Positions 1 to 16,200 of a stretch of 64,000 bases of DNA are shown here, piece after piece. Source of the DNA: Ichthyophonus hoferi (lineage: Eukaryota > Opisthokonta > Ichthyosporea > Ichthyophonida > Ichthyophonidae). A program made the translations under genes and the position numbers. Under the pieces are notes generated by a model. That model saw nothing but the letters and a program-made list of their open reading frames with translations. It ran no database searches and was not told the DNA's origin. How positions within the stretch are numbered: the stretch's first letter is position 1; each line of letters starts with the position of its first letter. The stretch covers positions 1,556 to 65,555 of the forward strand of contig NAOQ01000171.1 in NCBI GenBank assembly GCA_002751075.1. Direction: 5' to 3'.

Positions 1-458
1 TTCCTTGCAATCAGTGTTAATCGCTAGTTAATTTGAAATTATTTATATGTCAACCTCCAATAGATCACTTTGAACAGTATTTAGCTACCAATATAATACC
101 ACAATCGACATTTACTCACTAGGTAATCGCCAATCACTCGTCAAACCACTAGGACTCCCTAGATTATATTAATCTACACAATATCCCCATACACCATACA
201 AACATATTATCCAAACTTGCACACCAAATTGTAAACTTTAGCCAATAAATATTAGTATCTTCAAATATTCATGAGATAACTTAAAGAAAGATAAAAAAGG
301 ATGGGATATTCCAGTGGCAAATTAGAATTGTAGGTAAAGAGAAACATACCTCTGTATACTTATTTAGTGAATAGATGGTGCTTTGCGGTGATTTATAGTA
401 CAATATATATACAGACATATACATATATATTTATATATATGTATATGTACAGTTAAAC
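1..458. other. Upstream intergenic stretch, AT-rich
   Basis: No gene is recognised here. The stretch is AT-rich and ends in a near-perfect palindrome (415-448) just before the ALG11 start codon. It presumably holds the ALG11 promoter and 5' UTR, but no convincing core promoter motif could be singled out among the many TATA-like runs. Confidence 0.5.
415..448. repeat. 34-base palindrome directly upstream of ALG11 ATG
   Basis: Two 16-base arms, ACATATACATATATAT and its exact reverse complement, are separated by only TT. The palindrome ends 10 bases before the ATG at 459, so it lies in the 5' UTR or core promoter. Transcribed, it would form a tight AU-rich hairpin near the start codon. It could also simply be alternating AT/CA microsatellite sequence. 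Confidence 0.75.
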
Positions 459-3400
459 ATGAATCTTTGTTGCGGTTTCCAAGGGCTAGTAATCACAATA
501 GTGGTACTAGTACTGTTGGCTTGCTTTTATGTGATCAAAGGTATTGCGTTTATATTATAATATTATATTACTATAACTTCTATGGTACTTAAGATGAATA
601 ATGGTTTACAAGTTTTGTTCAGACTACGTTTCATCTTTTATTTGACAAACACATTGCCATTTCTCTGTTAACTTTTTATTATGTATGAAAAACATATATG
701 TTCTGAGTGGTAGAGTGAGAGAGAGAGAGATAATAGAACTGGCACAAAACCGAACCCTTTTCCCCCCTACCACACTTCGGATTCCTCTTCATGTTATCCC
801 AACTCTGTGTTTTTACACCTTCAGCATTTTTTTTGGTTTACTTTTAATATTTTGCCTTGCATGTTCACAAATGGAAAGGAGTGTAGAAGAGTCCAGAACT
901 AACGTTTATATGAGCAGATTGTACAAAAATACACACACACACACCAAAGATTCTCATGTACAAGCAGACAGCATAATTTTTTTAACATGTACATGCTTGT
1001 ATATACTTACAATTTCCATGTAACTTGTAGTATACCAAAAGTTTCAGGCTGCCAAAAAGAAACGCATTTTGGAGAATCCAGATGATGTTCTGGTTGCCTT
1101 TTTCCATCCTTATTGCAATGCTGGAGGTGGAGGAGAAAGGGTATGGTATATAAGTATATATATATATAGGTAGATAGATACTCCTTTTTCTGTCTAGTTT
1201 CTATTCACGACATATTTTTCAATTTTAAACTGGTTCACATCCTGTTGTGTTTTTTTGACTTACTTATTAATAGCGGACTATAACAATTAGAACTATGGTG
1301 TAAAATTACTCCCATTGCTATTACTACACTCACACCACATACTATAACCCATTCCCAGGTTCTATGGTGTGCAGTGCGTGCATTACAAAACCAGTACCCA
1401 CACGCACGTTGTGTAATCTACACAGGAGATGAAGGGGTTAGTGGGAAAGATATTCTTAGTAAGGCGAAGAAAGCTTTTGACGTGGCACCCAGCCGCCCTG
1501 TAGAATTTGTGTTTTTAAAGAGTAGATACTGGGTAGAGGCTTCTCGCTACAAGGTAGGACCTTTGTCTCTTTATATATATATATATATTATTTTATTTTT
1601 TATCATCATTCATGTTGAGCAAAACACTTATCAAGATATACATGGATATCGACTTGTATAGATAATAATTGAAAAAATAATTGTATTGTATTGTTCATGT
1701 TTTTACATTGCTTAAAGATATAGGTGCTTGGAGAGTAAGTAATTGTTTATAAGTCAAATATCAGTCCTGACATAACATTAGACGAAAAGCTTTTGTAGGG
1801 TTAAACAAAAACTTGAACAAAAATGCACTATAAGAAGTATCATAATACTGTAGTGACTAGGCCAACCCACCACATTCAGTAACCTCAGATCAGTGATAAG
1901 CGAGAAGTCGTTTTAGTTAATAAAGTTTTATTTAGACAGAATAGAATAGACTAGTTTCTACTTTTTTGGGCCGTCATGTTTGTTCTGTTAATCTCTTGAT
2001 ATTATTATTTCGTTTTCTTTCTTTTGTTCTTTTGCTTTTTTTTTTCTTTTTTTTTTTTCTATTATTATTTATACTATACATGTTACGATCTGTCTCTTAA
2101 TATATGTTTTTCTCAGTTAATGATTCTCCTCCTACTACTACTATTTTTAGTTACCATGACTACCACTATTACCAATAATATCAAGGATTTTCCTTAGTAT
2201 ATATAATCCTATCTTGTCTATACCCCCTATTCTTCATTGTCATCCGCTCTATATGTATATGGACAACTATACTGTGTACAACCACAGCTATCTTGAAAAA
2301 ACAAATATATATCATCATAGCAACGCCAACAGGAATGATATGGTTGTCACGAGTGATAATGTAGGGGAGGTGACAGGTGTTGACCCTACTGGGCCAAAGC
2401 CTAGGCTCTATGTTTTTGGGATGGGAGGCCCTTTGTACGGTCGTTCCTGATGTTTATCTGGACACTATGGGCTATGCCTTTACCTACCCTCTCTTCAAAT
2501 ATCTGGGTGGTTGCCGTGTTGGTTGCTATGTGCACTACCCCACTATCAGGTAGGTAGGTAGATTAGGTAGAACTAGGGCATTGGGGATGATCCTATATTG
2601 GGTTGTATGGTATTATATTATAGTGTATATTATAGTGTATTAGATTAGATTGTGTATTGTTATGCTCTATTGTGTCATATATATTGTATTGTGCTGTATT
2701 GTCTTGTCTTTCATTTTATTTTATTGTACTATCTTTTATTATACTATACTATACTATACTATACTATACTATATTGCACTATATAGTAAGTAGTAAAAGA
2801 AGCCCACAAGATATATTAGATTATATTATGTATTGTTATGCTCTATTATATTATATTGCATTCTACTTTACTATATTATACTATATACCACACTATATAT
2901 ATTAAGTATTAAAAGAAGCCTACAAGATATAGTATTAACAGATAGAGGGGCGGCTGTTACAGTACAGACATGTTGGGTAGAGTAATGGAAAGACGTGCCA
3001 CATACAACAACAGAGATGCCATTTCTCGCAGTGTGGTACTTAGCTCAGGGAAACTAGCGTACTATAAGTGAGTAGATGCATGTATGTTTATTTATTCTCT
3101 ATAATTTAAGTTTTAATCCTTGTGATTGTATGTTTCTTGTTTCTTGTTTCTTGTTTGTATGATGTATTTATAACGGCCTTTGGTGTTTTTCTATTATGAA
3201 TTTTTTTTCATTGTTAATTGTTACTTTTGTATATGTGTAGTGTATAGTGTGTTTATTGTCTTGATGGTTTGTTGAGATATTTAAATTACAATATGAGATA
3301 TATTCCTAAATATAGTAACCGGCATCTACAATCCTACGATCTCTAACAGAGATTCTATTTTATTGGCTATTAGAAGTGATACATATAGGCTACCTTGACA

Positions 3401-6400
3401 ACCATGTGAGATTTTTTATTCTGCCTAACCAATCATCATCATAGATTAGATGGGCGTGATTGTGCATGACTTCTATCCCTGTACATCTATATATATACAT
3501 GTAGTGAGATATGAGTGCGTTCTACTTACCTATGAAGATATATACATGCATATGCATGTACAGATGCATAGTGTCATACTATCATACTATCATGCGTTCT
3601 TACATAGGTACACATATACATCTTCTCATATGGTTGAATTTATATATGTATTCCTGCGTAGCCATCACCATGGTAACCCATAACCCAATCATATATAGGG
3701 TATTTGCCTGGTTATATCGTCAGGTAGGCTCGTGTGCTCAGACTGTGATGGTTAACTCCACGTGGACCTATAAGAACGTCATTACTATATGGGGAATACC
3801 CCGTAGGACAGGTGTGGCAGGCTGAGTTATGCTGTGATATATTGTATTGTATTGTATTGTATTGTATTATAATATATTGTATTATATTGTCTTATATGGT
3901 ATCATATTGTATTGTCTTGTATTATCTTGTATTATATTGCATGGTATAGTATTATAGTATACCCTTCGCTTACTGTTTCTACTAATATAAGGACTTGTCC
4001 GTTAATGTTAATTATTTCACAACTAACATAAGCATTGTATAAATCTTATGCTTCTTACGTTTTTGGCTATTAAAATTTACTACCGATCCCTAGAACTTTG
4101 ATATTCGATTGCATATGTAATACAGTAACCACAAAATATATTGGTATATATACTAAACCCTTATCTAGTTTTCTTTCTATTGGCCAACTATACTGCAGGC
4201 CAATAGGTTAAAAGCACACGCGGCTAGTGCCTATATATATCCAAATACCAAAAATGAAAATGACAATCCAGCTATTAATGACTATTCTATCTATGGCATT
4301 AACAACATGAGTTGTGTAGCATATATAGCTAGATATATATCCTTTAATATGCCAAGCTATTATCTGCCACCACTTTCCCCTCCCGTTGTGTCCACGAATG
4401 TTGGGTTTCTATAATCTCCTTCCCGTCTAATAAATTCATTTTCTTATGCTTCTTATTGTTTTCTTTTTTCTCTTCCTCTAATTCTTTCTACTTGGTTGTC
4501 ATCCTTTACCTTCTCCACCTTCTCTACCTTCTGAACACTTCTATAGTGGTTGTATATCCACCCTGTGACACTGAGGGCTTCCAAAGGCTTCCCCTAACTA
4601 CCGAACGTCAGAAGGGAAAAATTGTTTCCGTCGCCCAGTTCCGCCCGGAGAAGGACCACAGTTTACAAGTAATACTATACTACGCATGCATATATGGTGT
4701 GGGCGTATGGGTTTATGTGTAGTTGGTTCTGTCTATATATAGGTGTATGGATATATATGGTGTCTGACCATGCCATCCTACAGCTACACGCTCTCAAGCA
4801 GTTTCTTGATCTTTGCCCCGAGCAGAGAGCTAGCACCTCCCTCTACTTGGTAGGCGGTTGCAGAGACAAAGGTACGTACATCCTGCCCACCCACTGACGT
4901 ATATATATAATATATACCTGTATCTTTAGCCACATATACTATTATATATATATATATACCTACGCACATACATACATACATACATACATAAAGTAACACT
5001 GCCTATACACTCTCTGTAGAGGATGAGAAAAGAGTGAGGGCCCTGAAGAAAGAGGCGCACGATCTGGGCCTTGAAGACATCGTTCATTTCAAGACGAATG
5101 TATATTACCTTCTTCTTCTCTCCCTCTTCCTTTCTTTCTACCTGTACTTATTTTTAGAGATATATATATAGTCATTGTATCATGTTCAGCTAAGGATATG
5201 TTATGTCTTTTCATGGCTATTACCATTACCATTCCCTTTTTTACTGTTATACTTACTATTATTATATATTGTGGTATTTACCCCTTTCTCCTTCTATTCT
5301 CTCTGTTTTTTTTTATGATTATTCTTTATCATTTTGTTGTTCTATCTCTTTGGTTGTCTTTTCTTTTGACTTGCCACTTATGTTTTTTCTCTATGGTATT
5401 TCTTTTTGGAGTACGTTGTTTGTAAAGTAATATTAGGTCCACTTCATTGAGTTAATTTTTGCACATGCTTTCTGTCTTCCTATTTGTAAGCTAAGGTGTG
5501 AAAATTGTCAAGATTTTAAGAGATAATTTAGATTGGCCCGGATATTTATTACTTCTATCTGTATGCCATTTCTTTTTATATTTTTCATTTCAAATGATGT
5601 TATGTGGGTTGCCAACCAATGGGAATCCATATAGATCACGTATGCCGAGCTTAGTCAGCACCTATCATCATCAGTTGTAGGGCTACATACCATGTGGAAC
5701 GAACACTTTGGTATTGGTATTGTGGAGTATATGGCGGCAGGTATGCGAGTCATCCTATATATATAGTATATTAGTATAGTATTTAGTATAGTATTTAGTA
5801 TATATATATGTACATATCGTAGTGATTATAACATTTCTTCTCTTTCAAGTATACTGGCATCCTCTAAGACTGTGCGAGAATGTAGTTGCGTATGAATATC
5901 TGTATAATTTTGTTTAAACTAATCGGCTCTCATACATACCAGACTCTTGACTAGATTTTTTCTTTTTCCGTTACACGCACTATTACACTCTATTCCTACT
6001 TATACCACTCTTTCTTATTATCCTTTTTACATATACTTACCATATACAACTCTATGCTTGTAACTCATAGAGAGTTGGATGATAGTAAAGTAGTTTAGAT
6101 TCCTTGGTAACAGATAGATAAGCATTATCATAACCATTAGTTTTTTGTTTTTAGGGGCTATTCCACTTAGTCACAACTCGGGAGGACCCAAGGCTGATAT
6201 AGTACTGGACGATTACAATGGCATGCGTACAGGTAAGTGGTAGTATAATAGTATAGTAGTATATTCTTATAATAGTACATTTGCATATATATATATATGC
6301 AGTGGCTCAATCTGTTTACGTACGTCTCACAACATACATATACGTATACATACATATACATATATATTGTCTGCTATATCAATCAAATACGTACATATGA

Positions 6401-7409
6401 CTTTGTTTCTACTCGTCCTTAATGAAGTATTTGCCTGGAAGTAGGAGGTAACCGTATTTTCGTGACAGGTTATCGGGCTACTACTGCTATGGAATATGCT
6501 GAGAAGCTCAAAACCATTCTTGTTGGTATGTACCTCTCAATATGATGTGGTTGGTTGGTTTGTTATTTTTATCTGCGTATGCATCTAAGCAAATATTATT
6601 GCTCTTCCTGCCCCTCTACCATGGTAGGGTTGACCCTAGCAACCTGTTGTTGTTGCTTGAGGTGTTATTGTAGGACACAATACAAATTACCAAGAGATTA
6701 TATATGGTCGGATAATCAGAACAAACAGAGAGAAGGGGTGATCGAGGGTGCGGTTAGTCGCATTGCTGATTGGGTATCTGGTATGATACATAATAAGTTT
6801 AATTAGTAATTAGTTGATCGATTATAATGCATTAAAATAAGCAATCGAGTTATTTCAAGTATTAGCTAATCACGATCAGACATTATATATTAATCATTCC
6901 GACCAGATACTGTTAGATCACTCCTTACATGCATTTTTCTTTCTATTAATGGATCTGATTGCTTTTATTCTGTTATGTTTATAACCTTGCCAGTTAAGTT
7001 AGATTCTCGTTAATCATTGGTTTACAAGTGCCCTGCCATCATCTTAGATGGGGAAAATAGCAATTGTAATTAGCTGATTGGGATTTTGTATATTTAAGCG
7101 ATATATCACAGTGGTCGCCACAGATAAAAAACATAGATGCATGCATGTCTGCTTAATACTGCCTGATACATATTATTATTGTGTGGCACTTTTTATCTGA
7201 CCTATTGTATTTTTAATTTTTAATTTTAGTTACATGTTTTGGTATGCTAGAATGAGACTCAATTCACACATATACATACATCCTCATCAGATATGACCGA
7301 CGATGACAGGCTGCAAATGCAAAAAGCTGCAAGGGCTAGTGTGTCTGACCGATTCTCGGGATCGGTATTTGATCGTGATTTCCTGAAGGCGATAGCTACA
7401 CTCATGTAG
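459..7409 (+). CDS. ALG11: ALG11, GDP-Man:Man3GlcNAc2-PP-dolichol alpha-1,2-mannosyltransferase
   Basis: ALG11 adds the fourth and fifth mannoses to the lipid-linked N-glycan precursor on the cytosolic face of the ER. Thirteen exons keep one frame: 459-540, 1031-1140, 1359-1553, 2377-2549, 2963-3067, 3699-3811, 4547-4668, 4784-4871, 5020-5099, 5635-5740, 6155-6232, 6469-6525, 7291-7409. They give about 475 residues, against 492 in human. Visible are an N-terminal signal-anchor helix (residues about 4-25), the family's [14 protein letters not shown] motif, [27 protein letters not shown], and the retaining GT4 E-x7-E motif EHFGIGIVE followed by MAAG. The ATG at 459 is chosen because the hydrophobic anchor follows at once and splices in frame. 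It appears intact. Introns are rich in TATA, CATA and pentanucleotide microsatellites. I rely on strong remembered similarity to animal ALG11, so the assignment is secure; exact ends of weakly conserved exons are less so. Confidence 0.96.
2740..2775. repeat. (TATAC)n microsatellite in ALG11 intron 4
   Basis: About seven tandem copies of a five-base unit, TATAC, read directly. It lies in an intron otherwise dominated by TAT/TTA runs and has no evident coding role. Confidence 0.9.
3838..3868. repeat. (TTGTA)n microsatellite in ALG11 intron 6
   Basis: About six tandem copies of a five-base unit related to TTGTA, followed by degenerate copies to about 3960. It is a second pentanucleotide array in the same gene. 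Confidence 0.85.
4964..4991. repeat. (CATA)n microsatellite in ALG11 intron 8
   Basis: A run of CATA tetranucleotides about 30 bases before the acceptor of exon 9. Confidence 0.85.
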
Positions 7410-8919
7410 TCCCCCAATCACATCGTGATATAGTCTCAATGAAATTCTAAAATCAATGTATATATATATCAAACTATATTCGGATGGCAGTAGAAAGGTT
7501 CTCTATTATGAGGAAGCCTATCGGTAGTGTACGGATAGCTTGCAGCATAGCAAGATAAATCAATTGTATAGTGGTCGTGTAAATATCACTTAGGAGTACA
7601 TTACTTACAATACCCCGGTGGCAATATAATGTACTATTGTATTATATCAGTATAAATATTAACTTGTTATGGCTGAGTGGTTCAGCCAGTATTGTCTGCT
7701 TGATAAATATTTAAAAATTAGTCGTTTATCCTCTCAAACGTAAGGATTCCAGCACTCAATTATGTCGATTTCAGCCCGAGTTACTATTATCTCATCTATC
7801 TTGGACAGACAGCAACCAAGGATTGTAAGAAGAAAATTAAAATAATAATAATGATCTTTATTACGTCTCATTGAAGAATCCCGTGTTATCATTTTATCAG
7901 ACCGAGACCATTATTATATTGATAAGATTTTATATACCATATTTAGTCTAATTAATAACCTAGCATATATTAAAGGATTATGCTCAACCATTACACATAT
8001 AGATAGACATGTTCGGCATATGGTCTACTACAACCTATATAATTTTGGTGGCTTAGTAACCAAGTATGCTATATACATCATAGTCCTAGGCAACTCTTGA
8101 AAGTTAAATTTGTTTTTGTAAAACAATTGATGGCAAGACCACAACCATCTTCATATTGGCATATATATGAACGTACATCAAGATTAGCATTTAAATGCTG
8201 GACTTATTTCTAAATTTATGGAGTGGTCGCTTAGCAAAGCCAAGAATACTGGATTTTCACTTATGCTTACAATGAATCAGTATCCATCAACTCCGACTAT
8301 AATTACATCACAGGACCTAAATATTGTAATGCTATATTAATTCTGTATGTCTACCCAGCTCGTGGAGGACTTGTAGCAACATGTCCTCTATCGCACACGG
8401 GCATACATACAGTGGTATGCATATACTCATCGTCATATGTAGTTTGAATTTTACATAGTAAACCAAGAATTCTCATCTCATATTTTAATACCAGATCATT
8501 CTAACTGATCCCTGCATCATCTTTTCCTTTAAAACCAAGTAAAAGGAAAATATACCAATATTTTTTTTACCTCCCCCTCCCTCCCCACTAAACCGATTCT
8601 GTCATAATTTACTTAAAGCATTATTGATTCATTCACTTTAGGCCAGAATCGATGATTTGTCAGAAATGCATTTAGTTGGATACTAGATACTATGTCTCTC
8701 ACTACATTTAACATAATTAAGGTGCATATTTGCCAGGCAGGTTTTGGGTGAAAGTGATGATGTATAAATAATTGTCAGTTAACCAATATATGCAAGTAAA
8801 CCTGTATTTAACACAAAGGCACATTTTCCGGTATCCTTGGAGCTACAAGCTCCGACTTGACAAGGAGAACAAGCACATCTATATGACATCATTTCGACTG
8901 AAATATTGAAAAAACTGGT
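7410..8919. other. Intergenic region between convergent ALG11 and 14-3-3 genes
   Basis: The 3' ends of ALG11 (+) and the 14-3-3 gene (-) face each other here. Apart from one copy of a dispersed repeat (7740-7960), no gene or RNA was recognised. The remainder is unique-looking AT-rich sequence that must contain both 3' UTRs. Confidence 0.6.
7740..7960 (+). repeat. Dispersed repeat family C, copy 1
   Basis: The core TCGATTTCAGCC, then a TTACTATTATCTCATC-like stretch, an ATCTTGGACA-like block, and an AAGAAGAAAATTAA-like block recur at 32020-32215 and 44415-44615 in the same orientation. Copies are diverged. No open frame is conserved, and the class is unknown. Confidence 0.6.
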
Positions 8920-12099
<3,180 letters not shown>

Positions 12100-13289
12100 G
12101 TTTAAAAAATTGATCCTTAATAGTTTATAATAAATCCCTATAACAATGTTCTATAATTTCGATGTTTCGTTTCCACTTTTTTTTTCCTTGGCGAGCCAAA
12201 CTGAGAAAAAAAAATAGCACACAAAACAATAGTTACGGTTAATTCGTGAATGATATTATTGTAAAGTATTTTAACGCTAATATATTATTTGCTGGCTTAG
12301 ACATTTAAAAGTGACATGGTGGTTTACATTAGCTATTGTATTCTGATTAGCTACTAACGCATCATTTAGAAACCATTAAATTGTCGAGTATTGTAATTTG
12401 CTTATTTCTGCATACCAATATATTATTTTTATTGCTGTTAGATACAATCAACCTTGCTCTAAACCTTCAAAATAATTGTATTTTAGACTTATAAATCTGT
12501 TTAATTATAATGAACATATATAAAAATATATTAAAAGAAATAAAGATATAAAATTTAAATTTTATGAATATATCAACGGGTATTTGTTTTGGGTTTCGAT
12601 GATGTATTGGACTATAAAATAGATAATAAAAGCATAGCAACCTAATATGTTGTTCACGTACATCACATCACCCTGAGATTTCAGATCAAATGATATCAAA
12701 TTATCCACTAACCGCCAAGAACACCCTAGCCAATCACATCATTTCGTCTTATCCAGTACAATGTTAATCCTTCTAATTAATATGATATCTGTTTTATTTG
12801 TAAATGTGTTTAACATTTAATATACTTAATAAGATTTACATTTGTTTTAATATTAATAATAAAAATATATCGTTATTTTAATACTGTTTAAATGTTATTC
12901 GTCTTAGTAAAAATATTAATAATAGTTGAAAGTCTAATAATCAATAATGACAACTAATTATCAAGCAAGAATGAGTCAAATAAAATGCTATGTTTTATCA
13001 TGTTATAACCTGCAATAGCAAGCCGATATCGAAACATAGTCACTATGTGATTGGTTATTAGGATTGTATTAGTGAACGGTTCAATTTGGTCCTATTAACA
13101 TATTTAGTTTAAGTTAGTGCAGGTTAACTATCCTTTGAGTTAGTATTGTTTATTTATTATATATAGATATAATAATATATTATTTACTATTAATTTTATT
13201 CCTCTTGTACCTTTTCTGGTTCCTCTTTTAGATTTTTATCTATTTATTAGTCTGAACACCACGTTCCAAGTCCCTTGCGTGCCTAAATC
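12100..13289. promoter_or_regulatory. Divergent intergenic region, 14-3-3 (-) and ZDHHC17-like (+)
   Basis: About 1.2 kb separates two head-to-head start codons, so promoters for both genes should lie here. CCAATCA occurs near 12731 and the inverted TGATTGG near 13047, spaced between the two starts and compatible with CCAAT-box elements. No TATA box could be assigned with confidence in such AT-rich sequence, and no other gene is visible. Confidence 0.45.
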
Positions 13290-16200
13290 ATGAGCCTGGG
13301 GTATGGCGGCCACAGTCATGGTGTCGGCGAAGAGGAGGAGCATTGCCTCGCCAACCACAACAGTATATCACTTGAAACCATTTCTGAACGAAATGAATGT
13401 TTGGAGAAAGTTGATATAGTTGGGGTAATACTACTATTATCAAGCTGTTATTATTATATTATTGATTCTGTTATACTCTCTCGGCATGGGTTGGGCCTGA
13501 AAGACTTGTCCTGCTAACCATACATTTATACAACACATCCTATTTATCTTTGCTTAGCTTGCTTTATCTATATCATTTAGTTCATTGTCGCTTTAGCTTA
13601 ATTAATGTTATGATGTTGTGTTATGGTAGTTTTAACGGAACATAAAGAAATTGGCGGTTCTCCATTTTCTCTCTGTTATGTTTTAGCTCCTGTTCATGTT
13701 TCATAGACTTGCCCAGCCTTACAATATCTTTCTCTATAATACCTCTTCTCTTATACCCTTTCTCTTTATACTCTTTCTTCTCAATCGGCACACTCAATAT
13801 CTAATCTCTACTGCTAATACCTATCTGCATTGGTACTGAACCTATGTTATTGTAGGCAGTGCAACGAGGTCTTCTTGATCGTGTTCATTGGTTTGTGAAT
13901 GAGGAGGGGTTTGACGTGAACACACCTGACCATGAAGATGTCACCTTACTTCACTGGGCTGCCATCAATAACAGGATAGAAATAGCAAGGTGGGCAATAT
14001 TTACACATATATATATATATATACTGCTTTGTTGGTCTTATCTTGTGATCTCGAGACTTGATGCATCTTTATAATACATATACCCTATAGCATATAGCAT
14101 ATTATAACACACATACATAAGCTTTGACTGGTATATCCATATATCCTTTGACCCTTGAGCTATTATATCATATGTAGTTCCTCTTATATGCATTTGTCTT
14201 CTTCTCCTCTATCCTTCCTTACTCTTGTTTGATTTTCAGATATCAACATAGTAACTTAGTCTCTACATCATTCTCTTCTGTCTCTATATCTTTTTCTCTT
14301 TCTTTTCCTTTTATATTAACCAATAAGCCTATAGGGTTACTAGTTAATATGTATTCATGCTTAGTGCCCTCCAATCACACTGCCATTAATGCTCACTTCT
14401 TACAGATTTCTCCTCGCTAAGGGGGCTCACGTGGACACATTAGGAGGCCACCTGAAATCCACCAGTCTGCAGTGGGCTGTCCGTCAGGTTAGTAGTTGAT
14501 TATTGGCTACGTATCTGTTTTGATTATGGTGCAGAGATTTGATTGGTGTGGACTTAGAACCGGTTTGATTTTCTGGTTACATCACTCTTCTATTTTAATT
14601 ATTTAATATTTATAAATGTTGTACAAGGTACGAATGAGTGGTTCGTTATAATATATTATTTTAAAGTATATGTATTCATAAATGATAACTAGTTGACAGC
14701 GTCAGCCAATGAAATTTGATTACATATCCCTGCACGGACCATATTAAGAGTTAGATTTTATAATTATACGGTAATTCATTGATAGGCTCACATGTGTACA
14801 TGACCCATAAGCTGCTGATTGTGAATGCATGATTTTTAATGAATATAAACACAGACAGTTCTGATTAGTTAATGACGCGATTGCGTGTTTGCGCGTGTGA
14901 CCATACCTTTCTTAAGAGATCTGGACTGCTATGGTGGGGTATATACCCGTTACATACATGCAACCATGTGCTTTATAAACCCATGTATTATGGTATATAT
15001 ATATATGTGTGTGTGTGTTTGACGTGACACGTACCCCCTCCTATTGGTCCATCACGTACAGGGGTTTCTTGAAATGATTATTCTGCTAATGAAGGCAGGG
15101 GCTGATCCTAGTATTAAAGATACACAGGGGTTTAATAGTCTTCATCTCTCTGCTCAGGTAAGTGGATATATCGAGTTTGTGTATAGTGTTACATAGTGTA
15201 CGTAAGCATATTTACATGTTATATGTATATAGTGGCCCTCTCAAGTATTCAGTACGTTATACCATATTCCATCTCACTCTATATTGCTATATATTGCTTA
15301 TTTCCATCCAACCTCACACAATACTAACTAGCCAATTAATAGCAGCATTAAGATAGTCTTCTATAAATAGATATGTGATTGAGTGATAGGATGATTAACC
15401 GAGTGTGATTGGATATTATACCTTTCTTAGTTTTTAATACAGTGTAGTGATAGGATGATTAACCGAATGTGATTAGATCTTATACCTTCCTTGGTTTTTN
15501 NNNNNNNNNNNNNNNNNNNNNNNNNNNNNNNNNNNNNNNNNNNNNNNNNNNNNNNNNNNNNNNNNNNNNNNNNNNNNNNNNNNNNNNNNNNNNNNNNNNN
15601 NNNNNNNNNNNNNNNNNNNNNNNNNNNNNNNNNNNNNNNNNNNNNNNNNNNNNNNNNNNNNNNNNNNNNNNNNNNNNNNNNNNNNNNNNNNNNNNNNNNN
15701 NNNNNNNNNNNNNNNNNNNNNNNNNNNNNNNNNNNNNNNNNNNNNNNNNNNNNNNNNNNNNNNNNNNNNNNNNNNNNNNNNNNNNNNNNNNNNNNNNNNN
15801 NNNNNNNNNNNNNNNNNNNNNNNNNNNNNNNNNNNNNNNNNNNNNNNNNNNNNNNNNNNNNNNNNNNNNNNNNNNNNNNNNNNNNNNNNNNNNNNNNNNN
15901 NNNNNNNNNNNNNNNNNNNNNNNNNNNNNNNNNNNNNNNNNNNNNNNNNNNNNNNNNNNNNNNNNNNNNNNNNNNNNNNNNNNNNNNNNNNNNNNNNNNN
16001 NNNNNNNNNNNNNNNNNNNNNNNNNNNNNNNNNNNNNNNNNNNNNNNNNNNNNNNNNNNNNNNNNNNNNNNNNNNNNNNNNNNNNNNNNNNNNNNNNNNN
16101 NNNNNNNNNNNNNNNNNNNNNNNNNNNNNNNNNNNNNNGATAATTAACCTCTTTTGCAGTTTGGTCACACCTATATCTCCGCCTACCTCATGGCCAAGGG

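Noticed and set aside
2657-2905. 82-residue open frame rich in Leu, Tyr and Ile
   Set aside because: It is a reading of TAT/TACT microsatellite sequence inside ALG11 intron 4, with no conserved motif.
15469-16168. Open frames of more than 200 residues on both strands around 15.5-16.2 kb
   Set aside because: They consist almost wholly of N from an assembly gap. The same applies to those at 45,964-46,735 and 57,077-57,604.
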